Of a stretch of 64,000 nucleotides of DNA, positions 24,903 through 33,052 are shown piece after piece (the first letter of the stretch is position 1; each line of letters opens with the position of its first letter). The stretch comes from Marinobacter changyiensis (GTDB taxonomy: Bacteria; Pseudomonadota; Gammaproteobacteria; Pseudomonadales; Oleiphilaceae). The stretch covers positions 1 through 64,000 of the forward strand of contig NZ_VZZZ01000008.1 in assembly GCF_009193265.1 (NCBI RefSeq), written 5' to 3'. A model generated the notes under the pieces. That model was given only the letters and a program-made list of their open reading frames with translations. It was not told where the DNA came from and made no database searches. Position numbers and translations under genes: made by a program.

Positions 24903-24938
24903 TCTCTGGCCGCGTCAGCGCCGGGGCGCCCGCGCTCC

Positions 24939-26450
24939 TCAGGTGGTGATGGTCAGTTTGAAATTCTGCCGTGCAAGATAGTCTTTCTCGTTCTCCAGGT
25001 CAGCCAGGGTCAATGGGCGTTCATTCACCCAGCCTTCGGGAAACCGGATGGTAAGCCGGTTGTCACCGGCCTCCAGTTCAAACTCAGGCGGTGCTTCGTG
25101 ATTGCGAGGGTGCTGTAACAGCACTGCCAGCCGGGTCAGAACACACAGGTAGGTGAGCCGCGGGATGTCCTCCTGGGTGAGGCCCTCAAAGATGGCGGGT
25201 GAAAACTTGCGGCGGTGTCCCCGGACCAGAGTCGCCAGATCGTTCTGGAATTGCTGGCTGAAGCCCGCCAGATCCGAGTACCGTAAAAGATACCCGCCGT
25301 GTTTGTGGTACTGACTATGGGATATTGTCAGGCCGATCTCGTGCAAACGGCAGGCCCAGCTCAACACTTCTTCATCCACCGGAGTGCGAATCTTCCAGGC
25401 GTCAGCGACCTGCTCGTAAGCTGCCAGGGCGGTTTCCTCTACGGCCCGGGCGTGGCTCTGGTCGACGTGGTACCGCTCCTGGAGTGCCTGAATGGTGCGA
25501 TCCCGCACATCTTCATGCTGGATGCGGCCCGCAATGTCGTACAGCAAACCTTCCCGCAAGGCGCCGTCGGCATAGGTCAGCTTCTCGATACCCAAGGATT
25601 CGAACGCGGCGAGCAAGATCGCAAAACCGGCCGGGAAAATGCTTTGACGATCCGTCCGTATACCCAGCTCGCCGAGGCGTTGAACGGAGCCCATGTCGAT
25701 CAGGCGCTGGCGCAACTCTCTCATGGCTTTGAGCGTGATGGAGCCATCGGTTAATTTGAGTGCTGACAGTGCGGTGGAAATGGCTTTGATGGAACCGGAG
25801 GAGCCGACGGCACTCTGCCAGCCAAGTGCGCGGAAGCGGTGCCGGATATTCAGCAACTCCTGGGCTCCATGGGTGACCGCGCGGTCCATTTGTCGGCGAC
25901 TAATTTTGCCATCGGGGAAATACGTGTTGCGGAAGGAGACGCAACCCATGTGAAGGCTGTCCAGTTCCTGGGCTTCGAACCGCTCACCGATGATGAACTC
26001 GGTGCTGCCGCCGCCGATATCAATGACCAGCCTGCGGCCGGTGTCATCGGACAGCGTGTGAGAGACGCCCAGGTATATCAGGCGTGCCTCTTCCCGGCCC
26101 GCGATTATCTCAACCGGATAGCCCAGCACCTGCTCGGCTCGGGCCATGAACTGATGCGCATTGCGGGCGACCCTGAGGGCGTTGGTGCCGACAATTTGCA
26201 CGGCCTCCGGGGGCATGCCGCTGAGTCTCTGTGCGAAGCGGCCCAGACACAGCAGTCCGCGTTGCTGAGCCTCCTCAGTCAAGTTGTTATTGGCATCCAG
26301 GCCCGCGCCAAGCTGGACTTTTTCGCCCATTTTCTCGAGCGTCCGTATTTCGCCATGGACCAGGCGTGCGACCACCATATGGAAGCTGTTCGAGCCCATA
26401 TCGATAGCGGCAAGCAACTCGGGCGGGGTGGCGGAGGTTGCGACCGTCAC
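24939..26450 (-). CDS. ppx: Exopolyphosphatase
   Basis: The protein has 503 residues. Ppx/GppA family motifs are AIDMGSNSFHMVVARL (phosphate 1, about 15-30), GREEARLIYLGV, VIDIGGGSTEFIIG (phosphate 2, about 143-156) and the C-terminal HD-like domain with LHEIGLTISHSQYHKHGGYLL. It releases phosphate from polyphosphate chains. The start is a GTG at 26450. In many relatives ppk is adjacent; it is not in this window. trxA lies divergently 380 bases away. Confidence 0.95.
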   Translation of the reverse strand: MTVATSATPPELLAAIDMGSNSFHMVVARLVHGEIRTLEKMGEKVQLGAGLDANNNLTEEAQQRGLLCLGRFAQRLSGMPPEAVQIVGTNALRVARNAHQFMARAEQVLGYPVEIIAGREEARLIYLGVSHTLSDDTGRRLVIDIGGGSTEFIIGERFEAQELDSLHMGCVSFRNTYFPDGKISRRQMDRAVTHGAQELLNIRHRFRALGWQSAVGSSGSIKAISTALSALKLTDGSITLKAMRELRQRLIDMGSVQRLGELGIRTDRQSIFPAGFAILLAAFESLGIEKLTYADGALREGLLYDIAGRIQHEDVRDRTIQALQERYHVDQSHARAVEETALAAYEQVADAWKIRTPVDEEVLSWACRLHEIGLTISHSQYHKHGGYLLRYSDLAGFSQQFQNDLATLVRGHRRKFSPAIFEGLTQEDIPRLTYLCVLTRLAVLLQHPRNHEAPPEFELEAGDNRLTIRFPEGWVNERPLTLADLENEKDYLARQNFKLTITT

Positions 26451-26830
26451 GTGTCTTGAATTCCTTCTGTCTGGCCTTATAGTGATTCAGGCGTTCATGG
26501 AGGTCCTGACAGACCGGATCAGTCAGGCCCTTCCAGTCCGAAGACAGACCTCGACGGGGCAGCTGACCACGGCAGTCTTCGAAGTCTCGGCCACTATAAG
26601 CGAAAAATTGCCGGAATGTCAGCAACGTCGTTTTGTCGATTGAGTCTGGGGCTTGATGCGGCGGTGCGTCGTAAGGAACTGCTTCACAGAGTACGGAGTC
26701 TTCGCGTAAAGTATCCGGTATTGATACGGAAACTATCAGGGTGGCGGGCGCAGGCCTGTCACTGGGAAACAGATCCAAGTGCACGCCGGGCCATGTCAGG
26801 CCTTGCGATTGCCAGAATCGGGAAAATGTA
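26451..26830. other. ppx-trxA intergenic region
   Basis: This 380-base divergent spacer should hold promoters of both genes. I see no convincing coding frame or consensus promoter; a small GTATC-n7-GATAC inverted repeat lies at 26711-26727. Open frames crossing it have no recognisable content. Confidence 0.4.
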
Positions 26831-27157
26831 ATGAGCGGAAATATCGTAAACGTGAGTGATGCGTCTTTTGAGCAGGACGTTCTGAAATCCGACACGCCAG
26901 TACTGGTCGATTACTGGGCGGAATGGTGCGGTCCGTGCAAGATGATTGCGCCGGTGCTGGAAGAGATCGCTGAAGAATACGAAGGCAAGCTCAAGGTCTG
27001 CAAACTCAATATCGATGAGAATGAGCAGACACCTCCCAAGTTCAATATTCGTGGTATTCCCACGCTGATGCTATTCAAGAATGGCAATGTGGATGCGACC
27101 AAGGTAGGTGCACTTTCCAAGTCACAGCTGGCTGCGTTCCTGGACAGCAACCTCTGA
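26831..27157 (+). CDS. trxA: Thioredoxin 1
   Basis: A 108-residue thioredoxin with the active site WCGPC at residues 32-36 and the cis-proline RGIPTLMLF near 74-82. It is the general cytoplasmic disulfide reductase fed by thioredoxin reductase. The ATG at 26831 is chosen because MSGNIVNVSDASFEQDVL is the usual N-terminus; frames extending upstream lack homology. A strong terminator follows. Unlike in most relatives, rho is not the next gene. Confidence 0.97.
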   Translation: MSGNIVNVSDASFEQDVLKSDTPVLVDYWAEWCGPCKMIAPVLEEIAEEYEGKLKVCKLNIDENEQTPPKFNIRGIPTLMLFKNGNVDATKVGALSKSQLAAFLDSNL

Positions 27158-27194
27158 TCGGCTGCGTCCCGAAGCGGGATGCTTCCGATGAAAA

Positions 27195-27230
27195 CGCCGC
27201 CCCTGAACTCGTTTCACGGGCGGCTTTTTT
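27195..27230 (+). terminator. Terminator after trxA
   Basis: GCCGCCC and GGGCGGC pair across a 15-base loop and are followed by six Ts. Confidence 0.88.
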
Positions 27231-27266
27231 AGGACAAGCGTGAGGGCCAGCCGGGCTGCTTACGGC

Positions 27267-27737
27267 TCAGCTCTCGCGGTCCGAATCCTGATCAAGCCAC
27301 TGGTCGGCTTGCTGGCGGTCAGAAGCTTTCTGTTCGACCCAGTGTTCCCCCTCAGACATAAGTTCTTTTTTCCAGAAGGGTGCGGAGGTTTTCAGGGCAT
27401 CCATGATGAACTGGCAGGCCCGGAAACTGTCGCCTCGGTGGGCGCTGGCCACCCCCACAAAGACAATCTGGTCACTCAGTTCAAGGTGTCCGATCCGATG
27501 AATTACCCGAGCCTCGCGTATGTCCCAGCGCGCGGTTGCCTGCTGGATGACATCCTCGATGACCGCCTCCGTCATGCCGGGAAAGTGTTCCAGGTAAAGC
27601 CCCCGGACATCTGGTTTGTCTCCGCTGTCCCGTACCAGTCCGGTAAACGTCACGATAGCGCCGGTGCCTGCGCCGGAGTCCCGCAGGGCCTGGTACTCGG
27701 CAGCCGCGTCAAAGTCTTCTGGTTGTATGGAAACCAT
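27267..27737 (-). CDS. moaE: Molybdopterin synthase catalytic subunit
   Basis: A 156-residue MoaE that, with thiocarboxylated MoaD, converts precursor Z (cPMP) into molybdopterin. TFTGLVRDSGD, YLEHFPGMTE, IHRIGHLELSDQIVFVGVASAHR and FWKKELMSEGEHWVE (active-site lysines) are diagnostic. The start at 27737 follows the moaD stop by one base (TGACATG), with GGAGG inside the moaD end. It is the last gene of moaB-moeA-moaD-moaE. Confidence 0.95.
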   Translation of the reverse strand: MVSIQPEDFDAAAEYQALRDSGAGTGAIVTFTGLVRDSGDKPDVRGLYLEHFPGMTEAVIEDVIQQATARWDIREARVIHRIGHLELSDQIVFVGVASAHRGDSFRACQFIMDALKTSAPFWKKELMSEGEHWVEQKASDRQQADQWLDQDSDRES

Positions 27738-27738
27738 G

Positions 27739-28005
27739 TCAGCCTCCGGTAACAGGGGGAAAAACAGCAACTTCGTCGTTGTTGTTCAATGGCGTGGAGG
27801 GGCGTGCCATCGCCTGATTTACCGCAATCATCAGGGGCGTGCCGCCGGTTAGCTGGCTCCATTCTCCCCCGCGCCGGGCCAATGTTTCGAGCACCTGTCC
27901 GGCGTTACTCCCGGTAGGCAACTCCATCGAGAGCTGGTCGGTGTCGAGAGCCTCCCTCAATCGGGCAAAGAATCGCACCGAGACGGTGATATTGCTGGCA
28001 GTCAT
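27739..28005 (-). CDS. moaD: Molybdopterin synthase sulfur carrier subunit
   Basis: An 88-residue beta-grasp protein with the essential C-terminal Gly-Gly (FPPVTGG) that carries the thiocarboxylate. VSVRFFARLREAL is the typical N-terminus. It lies between moeA and moaE with only a few bases on either side. The activating enzyme MoeB is not in the window. Confidence 0.94.
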   Translation of the reverse strand: MTASNITVSVRFFARLREALDTDQLSMELPTGSNAGQVLETLARRGGEWSQLTGGTPLMIAVNQAMARPSTPLNNNDEVAVFPPVTGG

Positions 28006-28012
28006 GATGGCA

Positions 28013-29224
28013 TTATCCTGTTAATTCGTGAAATCCGAAGAACGTTATCGACGCTCCCGGTGTGACCGTGGTGTTCGCCGGGATCACCGCCAGGCCGTTG
28101 GCCCAGCAGGCAGAGCTAAGCACTCCGGAGCTCTGGTTCGGGTATACCGTCACAACGTCCTCGTTATTGAGCCGTTGTTTGCGGGCACGCATGAATTCCT
28201 GCCGTACCGATGGCGTCGCCACGGTAAAAGCCGCGGGCAGCCGTTCGCCAAGGGCGGGTGAGGTGAGGTCACCTTGCCGGCGGCGAAGGTAGGGTACGCC
28301 CACCATCAGAAACGCCACCAGCACGGCAGCGGGGTTGCCGGGTAATCCCAGTAGCGGTGTGCCGTCCAGCTGCCCGAACGCCAGCGGCTTGCCCGGCTTG
28401 ATCGCCAGGCGCCACAGTGTCAATTCGCCATTCGCTTCCAGTACCGCCCGAATGTGATCTTCTTCGCCCACCGAAACGCCTCCGCTGGTGACAATCAGAT
28501 CTGCCTGCTTTGCGGCCTTTTTCAGCGCATCGGCGGTGTCTTTGCGAGTATCCCTGACGGTTTCACACACCACCAGATCACAGCTCATCTGGGCCAACAG
28601 ACCCCGCAGGGTAGACGCATTGGTGTTATAAATTTGCCCCGGTAGCAAAGGCTGCCCGGGGTCCACCAGTTCGTCGCCGGTGGTCAGTACCGCAACCCGT
28701 AATTTTCGATAGACAGGCACCCGGTCAAGCCCCAGTGATGCAATCAGCCCCATTTCCTGAGGCCTGAGGCGCGTGCCTTTGGCCAGAGCCGGGCTTCCTG
28801 CCTCCAGATCCTGACCCCGGCGTCTGATATTCTGCGCCGGGGCGGTTTCATCCGGCGCGCGGATGCCCTCCGGTGTGATGGTTACATTCTCTTGCATCAC
28901 CACGGCGTCAGCGCCCGGCGGGAGGCTGGCGCCGGTGAAAATCCGCGCTGCTGTGCCGGGTTTCAGGGGGGCGGGGTGCTGCCCCGCCGTGACCCGTGCA
29001 GACACCGGCAGAGCCATGCCACTGGCAAGGTCTGTACAGCAAAGGGCATAACCGTCCACGGCGCTGTTATCGGCCGGAGGTACATCCGCAGACACCGTCA
29101 GGTCCGAGGCCAATACCCGACCGAGTGCTTGTGCAATCAGCACGCTCTCTGTTTCTTCCAGCGGTAACGCGGCGCTCAACAGGTGTTCCAGAGCCCGCTC
29201 CAGGGGGATCAGTTCCTCAGCCAT
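28013..29224 (-). CDS. moeA: Molybdopterin molybdenumtransferase
   Basis: A 403-residue MoeA that inserts molybdate into adenylated molybdopterin. Hallmarks are DVPPADNSAVDGYAL (about 44-58), RIFTGASLPPGADAVVMQE, LTTGDELVDPGQPL, VTSGGVSVGEEDH and LLGLPGNPAAVLVAF. Its ATG shares one base with the moaB stop (TGATG), so the two are translationally coupled. Confidence 0.96.
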   Translation of the reverse strand: MAEELIPLERALEHLLSAALPLEETESVLIAQALGRVLASDLTVSADVPPADNSAVDGYALCCTDLASGMALPVSARVTAGQHPAPLKPGTAARIFTGASLPPGADAVVMQENVTITPEGIRAPDETAPAQNIRRRGQDLEAGSPALAKGTRLRPQEMGLIASLGLDRVPVYRKLRVAVLTTGDELVDPGQPLLPGQIYNTNASTLRGLLAQMSCDLVVCETVRDTRKDTADALKKAAKQADLIVTSGGVSVGEEDHIRAVLEANGELTLWRLAIKPGKPLAFGQLDGTPLLGLPGNPAAVLVAFLMVGVPYLRRRQGDLTSPALGERLPAAFTVATPSVRQEFMRARKQRLNNEDVVTVYPNQSSGVLSSACWANGLAVIPANTTVTPGASITFFGFHELTG

Positions 29225-29790
29225 CAGAAACGACCTGAGTTGCCAACCCGTTCGTCCAGCCGTTGCACGGGACGTTCAGGCTTGCGCAGGACCAGGTCGC
29301 TGAAATTGCAGGGTTCGTGGGTGCAGTCGAGCTGGCTCAGCAAGATGCCTTCCCAGCCGGTACGACACGCCCCGGTCGAGCCCGGCAGGCAGAAGATCAC
29401 GGTGCAATTGGCCAGACCACCCAAAGCCCGGGATTGGACGGTGGATGAGCCGATATCGGTCACCGAGAGTCGGCGGAATTCTTCCCCAAAGCCATCGATG
29501 GTCTTGTCGAACAACGGGCGCACCGCCTCCGGCGTGCTGTCTCGCTCGTGAAAGCCGGTGCCGCCGGTGATCAGAATGCCGTGAATGGCAGGGTCGGCGA
29601 TCCAGCGGGAGATCAATGCACGAATCAGGTACACATCGTCGGGCAGCAGCCGTCTGGCATAAAGTGTGTGGCCGGCCTTGAGCATTTGATCCTCAAGATA
29701 CTGGCCGGAAGTATCTTGATCCGGGCCGCGGCTATCGGAAACCGTCAGGAGGGCGAGATTCAGGCGAGTTACGTCGGTGCTAATGGTCAT
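29224..29790 (-). CDS. moaB: Molybdopterin adenylyltransferase-like protein MoaB
   Basis: The 188-residue MogA/MoaB fold protein has the motifs LTVSDSRGPDQDTSG, ILITGGTGFHERDSTPEAV, RALGGLANCTVIFCLPGSTGACR. MoaB/MogA proteins adenylylate molybdopterin; which role applies in this organism is not settled by sequence. It is the first gene of the minus-strand operon moaB-moeA-moaD-moaE and lies divergent from rho. Confidence 0.93.
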   Translation of the reverse strand: MTISTDVTRLNLALLTVSDSRGPDQDTSGQYLEDQMLKAGHTLYARRLLPDDVYLIRALISRWIADPAIHGILITGGTGFHERDSTPEAVRPLFDKTIDGFGEEFRRLSVTDIGSSTVQSRALGGLANCTVIFCLPGSTGACRTGWEGILLSQLDCTHEPCNFSDLVLRKPERPVQRLDERVGNSGRF

Positions 29791-29891
29791 GCCGTTGGTC
29801 CACTCTTTTTTGAAAGGGGCGAGAAAGTGTTATCTGCCCAGTATCCTGCCGAAGACGTGCTTTGGGAAGGGCTGGTATTGGGCCGATTTAT

Positions 29892-29900
29892 TGTTATAAT
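29892..29900 (+). promoter_or_regulatory. Candidate extended -10 promoter upstream of rho
   Basis: TGTTATAAT is a perfect -10 hexamer with the TGn extension. No clear -35 is needed or seen. It faces rho. Confidence 0.5.
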
Positions 29901-29923
29901 GCGCGAAATGTGAATTGTCTGGC

Positions 29924-29952
29924 TTGACATCCGTCCAGTCCTGTACAACTAT
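29924..29952 (+). promoter_or_regulatory. Candidate sigma-70 promoter upstream of rho
   Basis: TTGACA (29924-29929) is a perfect -35 and AACTAT (29947-29952) is a weak -10 at the ideal 17-base spacing. The leader to the rho ATG would be about 225 bases. Confidence 0.55.
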
Positions 29953-30185
29953 CTGCATTCGTTAGGCGAGCTGTTGTTCTCCAGCTAGCGACCCCAAGGT
30001 TTAGTTTCTACGAATCAGTAATGTCAACGAATCAGTAATCTGAAGAGAAGCTTGGCCCGGCGCCCGCCAGGTAGTTTCTGTCCCAAACTGAAATAAGCAC
30101 CTTTAATACTAATACTACATGGCCAGGGCATTGCCCCTGTCTACCCAAACCCTGTCTACTTCCATTCCTGAATATCTAATAACTT

Positions 30186-31448
30186 ATGAATCTTACTGAA
30201 CTTAAGCAGAAATCCGTACCCGAACTGCTCGACATAGCGCAGGAAATGGGCCTCGACAACCTGGCCCGTTCGCGCAAGCAGGACGTCATTTTCGCGATCC
30301 TGAAAAAACATGCGAAAAGCGGCGAAGACATCTACGGCGATGGTGTGCTGGAAATTCTCCAGGACGGCTTCGGCTTCTTGCGTTCCGCTGACGCGTCCTA
30401 CCTGGCTGGGCCAGACGATATATACGTCTCGCCAAGCCAGATTCGCCGATTCAACCTTCGGACTGGTGACACGGTGGCGGGCAAGATCCGGCCCCCCAAA
30501 GATGGCGAGCGCTATTTCGCGTTGTTGAAAGTTAACGAGATTAACTTCGACAAACCCGACAATGCCCGCAACAAGATCCTGTTCGAGAATCTGACCCCGC
30601 TATTTCCGGACGAACGTCTTACCCTGGAAGCCGGCAGCGGCAGTACCGAAGACCTCTCGTCCCGGGTACTGGATCTGGTGGCGCCCATCGGCAAGGGCCA
30701 GCGCGGCTTGATTGTATCGCCACCGAAGGCTGGTAAGACGGTGCTGATGCAAACCATTGCCCAGTCCATCACCCGCAACAGCCCTGAATGCCATGTCATG
30801 GTGTTGTTGATCGATGAGCGCCCGGAAGAAGTTACCGAGATGCAGCGCACCGTGCGCGGCGAGGTTATCGCCTCCACCTTTGACGAGCCTCCTGCCCGCC
30901 ATGTGCAGGTAGCTGAAATGGTGATCGAGAAAGCCAAGCGGTTGGTGGAGCACAAGAAAGATGTGGTCATCCTGCTGGACTCCATCACCCGCCTTGCCCG
31001 GGCTTACAACACGGTGATTCCGTCTTCCGGTAAAGTACTGACCGGTGGTGTGGATGCCCATGCTCTTGAAAAGCCCAAGCGTTTCTTCGGCGCGGCCCGG
31101 AATGTGGAAGAGGGCGGCAGCCTGACCATCCTGGCAACGGCTCTGGTGGATACCGGTTCGAAAATGGACGAGGTGATCTACGAGGAGTTCAAGGGTACCG
31201 GTAATATGGAAGTTCATCTGGACCGCAAGATTGCCGAGAAGCGGGTTTATCCGTCTATCAACATTCGCCGCTCAGGTACCCGCCGGGAAGATCTGCTGAT
31301 GGCAGAAGCGGATATCCAGCGCGTGTGGATTCTGCGCAAGCTGCTGCACTCCATGGATGACGACACCGCATCGCTGGAGTTTCTGCTGGATAAGTTGCGC
31401 GAAACCAAGACCAACGATGAGTTCTTCCAGTCGATGAAGCGTCGTTAA
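30186..31448 (+). CDS. rho: Transcription termination factor Rho
   Basis: The protein has 420 residues, one more than in E. coli. The N-terminal helix bundle (MNLTELKQKSVPELLDIAQ) and the cold-shock-like RNA-binding domain (EILQDGFGFLRS, about 54-65) are followed by the ATPase with Walker A SPPKAGKTVL (about 178-187), LLIDERPEEVTEM, and the Q-loop/R-loop region KVLTGGVDAHAL. It is the hexameric RNA translocase that ends many transcripts. The ATG has almost no ribosome binding site, and the long leader suggests autoregulation. Confidence 0.98.
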   Translation: MNLTELKQKSVPELLDIAQEMGLDNLARSRKQDVIFAILKKHAKSGEDIYGDGVLEILQDGFGFLRSADASYLAGPDDIYVSPSQIRRFNLRTGDTVAGKIRPPKDGERYFALLKVNEINFDKPDNARNKILFENLTPLFPDERLTLEAGSGSTEDLSSRVLDLVAPIGKGQRGLIVSPPKAGKTVLMQTIAQSITRNSPECHVMVLLIDERPEEVTEMQRTVRGEVIASTFDEPPARHVQVAEMVIEKAKRLVEHKKDVVILLDSITRLARAYNTVIPSSGKVLTGGVDAHALEKPKRFFGAARNVEEGGSLTILATALVDTGSKMDEVIYEEFKGTGNMEVHLDRKIAEKRVYPSINIRRSGTRREDLLMAEADIQRVWILRKLLHSMDDDTASLEFLLDKLRETKTNDEFFQSMKRR

Positions 31449-31476
31449 TCGACTGCTTTCATCGGGTTGAACCTGT

Positions 31477-31505
31477 CAGGCGGGGCTTCTCTGAAGCCCC
31501 GCCTG
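31477..31505 (+). repeat. Perfect hairpin between rho and ubiD, no T-tract
   Basis: CAGGCGGGGCTTC pairs perfectly with GAAGCCCCGCCTG across a TCT loop. There is no run of Ts after it on either strand, so it is more likely an mRNA-stabilising or processing hairpin (or a repeat-family relic) than an intrinsic terminator. Confidence 0.7.
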
Positions 31506-31564
31506 AATCCGCTTTGCCAGTACCCTCGTAAACGTCTTCCTGACACGCCACCACGGGGCACCCC

Positions 31565-33052
31565 ATGAAATACAACGATCTGCGTGATTTTATCGACCAG
31601 CTGGAAAAGCAGGGCGAGCTCAAGCGTATTACCGTGGAAGTTGACCCCTATCTGGAAATGACGGAGATCTGCGATCGCACCCTCCGCGCCGGTGGGCCGG
31701 CCTTGTTATTCGAGCGCCCGAAAGGCTATTCCATGCCGGTATTGGCCAATCTGTTTGGCACGCCCAAGCGTGTTGCCATGGGGATGGGCCAGGATGATGT
31801 CGCGAGTTTGCGGGATGTGGGCAAGCTGCTGGCCTTCCTGAAAGAACCGGATCCCCCGAAAGGGTTCCGGGATGCACTGGAGAAATTACCGGTGTTTCGC
31901 CAGGTCATGAAGATGAGTCCGAAAATTTTACGATCGGCGCCTTGTCAGGACGTGGTGTACGGGAAAGACGAGGTCGACCTCAACCGGATTCCTGTCCAGC
32001 ATTGCTGGCCAGGGGACGCCGGTCCGCTGGTGACCTGGCCTCTGGTGATAACCCGAGGTCCCCACAAAGAACGCCAGAACCTGGGTATCTACCGCCAGCA
32101 ACTGATTGGCAAAAACCGGCTGATCATGCGCTGGCTGAGTCATCGGGGTGGAGCGCTGGACTTTCTGGAGTGGCAGAAGGCCCATCCGGGTGAGCCGTTT
32201 CCAGTGGCGGTTGCCCTGGGTGCTGACCCGGCGACTATTCTCGGGGCAGTGACGCCGGTTCCGGACTCCCTGTCTGAATACGCCTTCGCCGGCCTGCTGC
32301 GAGGCGCGCGAACCGAGCTGGTCAAAGCTCATTTGAGTGAACTTCAGGTGCCAGCCAGTGCCGAAATTATTCTTGAGGGTTTTATTTACCCCGACGACAC
32401 GGCACCGGAAGGGCCGTTTGGTGACCACACGGGTTATTACAACGAAGTGGAGCAGTTTCCGGTGTTCACCGTGGAGCGCCTGACTCATCGCCGTGATCCG
32501 ATTTACCACAGTACCTACACCGGCCGTCCGCCGGATGAGCCGGCAATTCTCGGGGTGGCGCTGAACGAAGTCTTCATTCCCATTCTGCAGAAGCAGTATC
32601 CGGAGATTGTCGATTTTTATCTGCCCCCTGAGGGCTGCTCCTATCGGCTGGCCATCGTCACCATCAAAAAGCAGTACCCGGGCCACGCCAAGCGGGTGAT
32701 GATGGGTGTATGGTCGTTTTTAAGGCAGTTCATGTACACCAAGTTTGTGATCGTGACAGACGACGATGTGAACGCCCGCGACTGGAAAGACGTCATCTGG
32801 GCGATAACCACCCGGATGGACCCGGCGAGGGACACGACGCTGGTGGAGAACACACCAATCGACTACCTGGATTTCGCCTCGCCGGTGGCCGGGCTGGGCT
32901 CCAAGATGGGTCTCGACGCCACCAGCAAGTGGCCCGGCGAAACCACCCGGGAGTGGGGCACACCGATCACCATGTCGGATGAGGTGCGCCAACGGGTGGA
33001 TGAGATCTGGCAGAGCCTGGGGATTGAAACCGATGCTGGTGGCCCCGATTGA
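31565..33052 (+). CDS. ubiD: 4-hydroxy-3-polyprenylbenzoate decarboxylase
   Basis: The protein has 495 residues (E. coli UbiD has 497) and uses prenylated FMN for the decarboxylation step of ubiquinone synthesis. NLGIYRQQLIGKNRLIMRW, HRGGALDF and EGPFGDHTGYYNE (catalytic glutamate area, about 281-293) are diagnostic. The stop overlaps the next start, so the flavin reductase downstream is co-translated. The prenyltransferase UbiX, which makes the cofactor, is not in the window. Confidence 0.97.
   Translation: MKYNDLRDFIDQLEKQGELKRITVEVDPYLEMTEICDRTLRAGGPALLFERPKGYSMPVLANLFGTPKRVAMGMGQDDVASLRDVGKLLAFLKEPDPPKGFRDALEKLPVFRQVMKMSPKILRSAPCQDVVYGKDEVDLNRIPVQHCWPGDAGPLVTWPLVITRGPHKERQNLGIYRQQLIGKNRLIMRWLSHRGGALDFLEWQKAHPGEPFPVAVALGADPATILGAVTPVPDSLSEYAFAGLLRGARTELVKAHLSELQVPASAEIILEGFIYPDDTAPEGPFGDHTGYYNEVEQFPVFTVERLTHRRDPIYHSTYTGRPPDEPAILGVALNEVFIPILQKQYPEIVDFYLPPEGCSYRLAIVTIKKQYPGHAKRVMMGVWSFLRQFMYTKFVIVTDDDVNARDWKDVIWAITTRMDPARDTTLVENTPIDYLDFASPVAGLGSKMGLDATSKWPGETTREWGTPITMSDEVRQRVDEIWQSLGIETDAGGPD

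Larger units (their letters stand above)
29791..30185. other. moaB-rho intergenic region and rho leader
   Basis: The region holds the promoters of the divergent moaB and rho genes and a rho leader of more than 200 bases. Two plus-strand promoters are plausible (listed separately). The leader contains the direct repeat ACGAATCAGTAAT at 30010-30022 and 30027-30039 and a five-codon ATG frame (30021-30038) within it. A long rho leader is expected because Rho controls its own synthesis by terminating early in it. Confidence 0.6.

Noticed and set aside
26287..26895. Minus-strand frame of 202 codons across ppx and the ppx-trxA spacer
   Set aside because: It is antisense or out of frame to ppx and trxA, with no homology or ribosome binding site.
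29953..30185. Riboswitch in the rho leader
   Set aside because: No conserved aptamer pattern recognised; Rho autoregulation explains a long leader.
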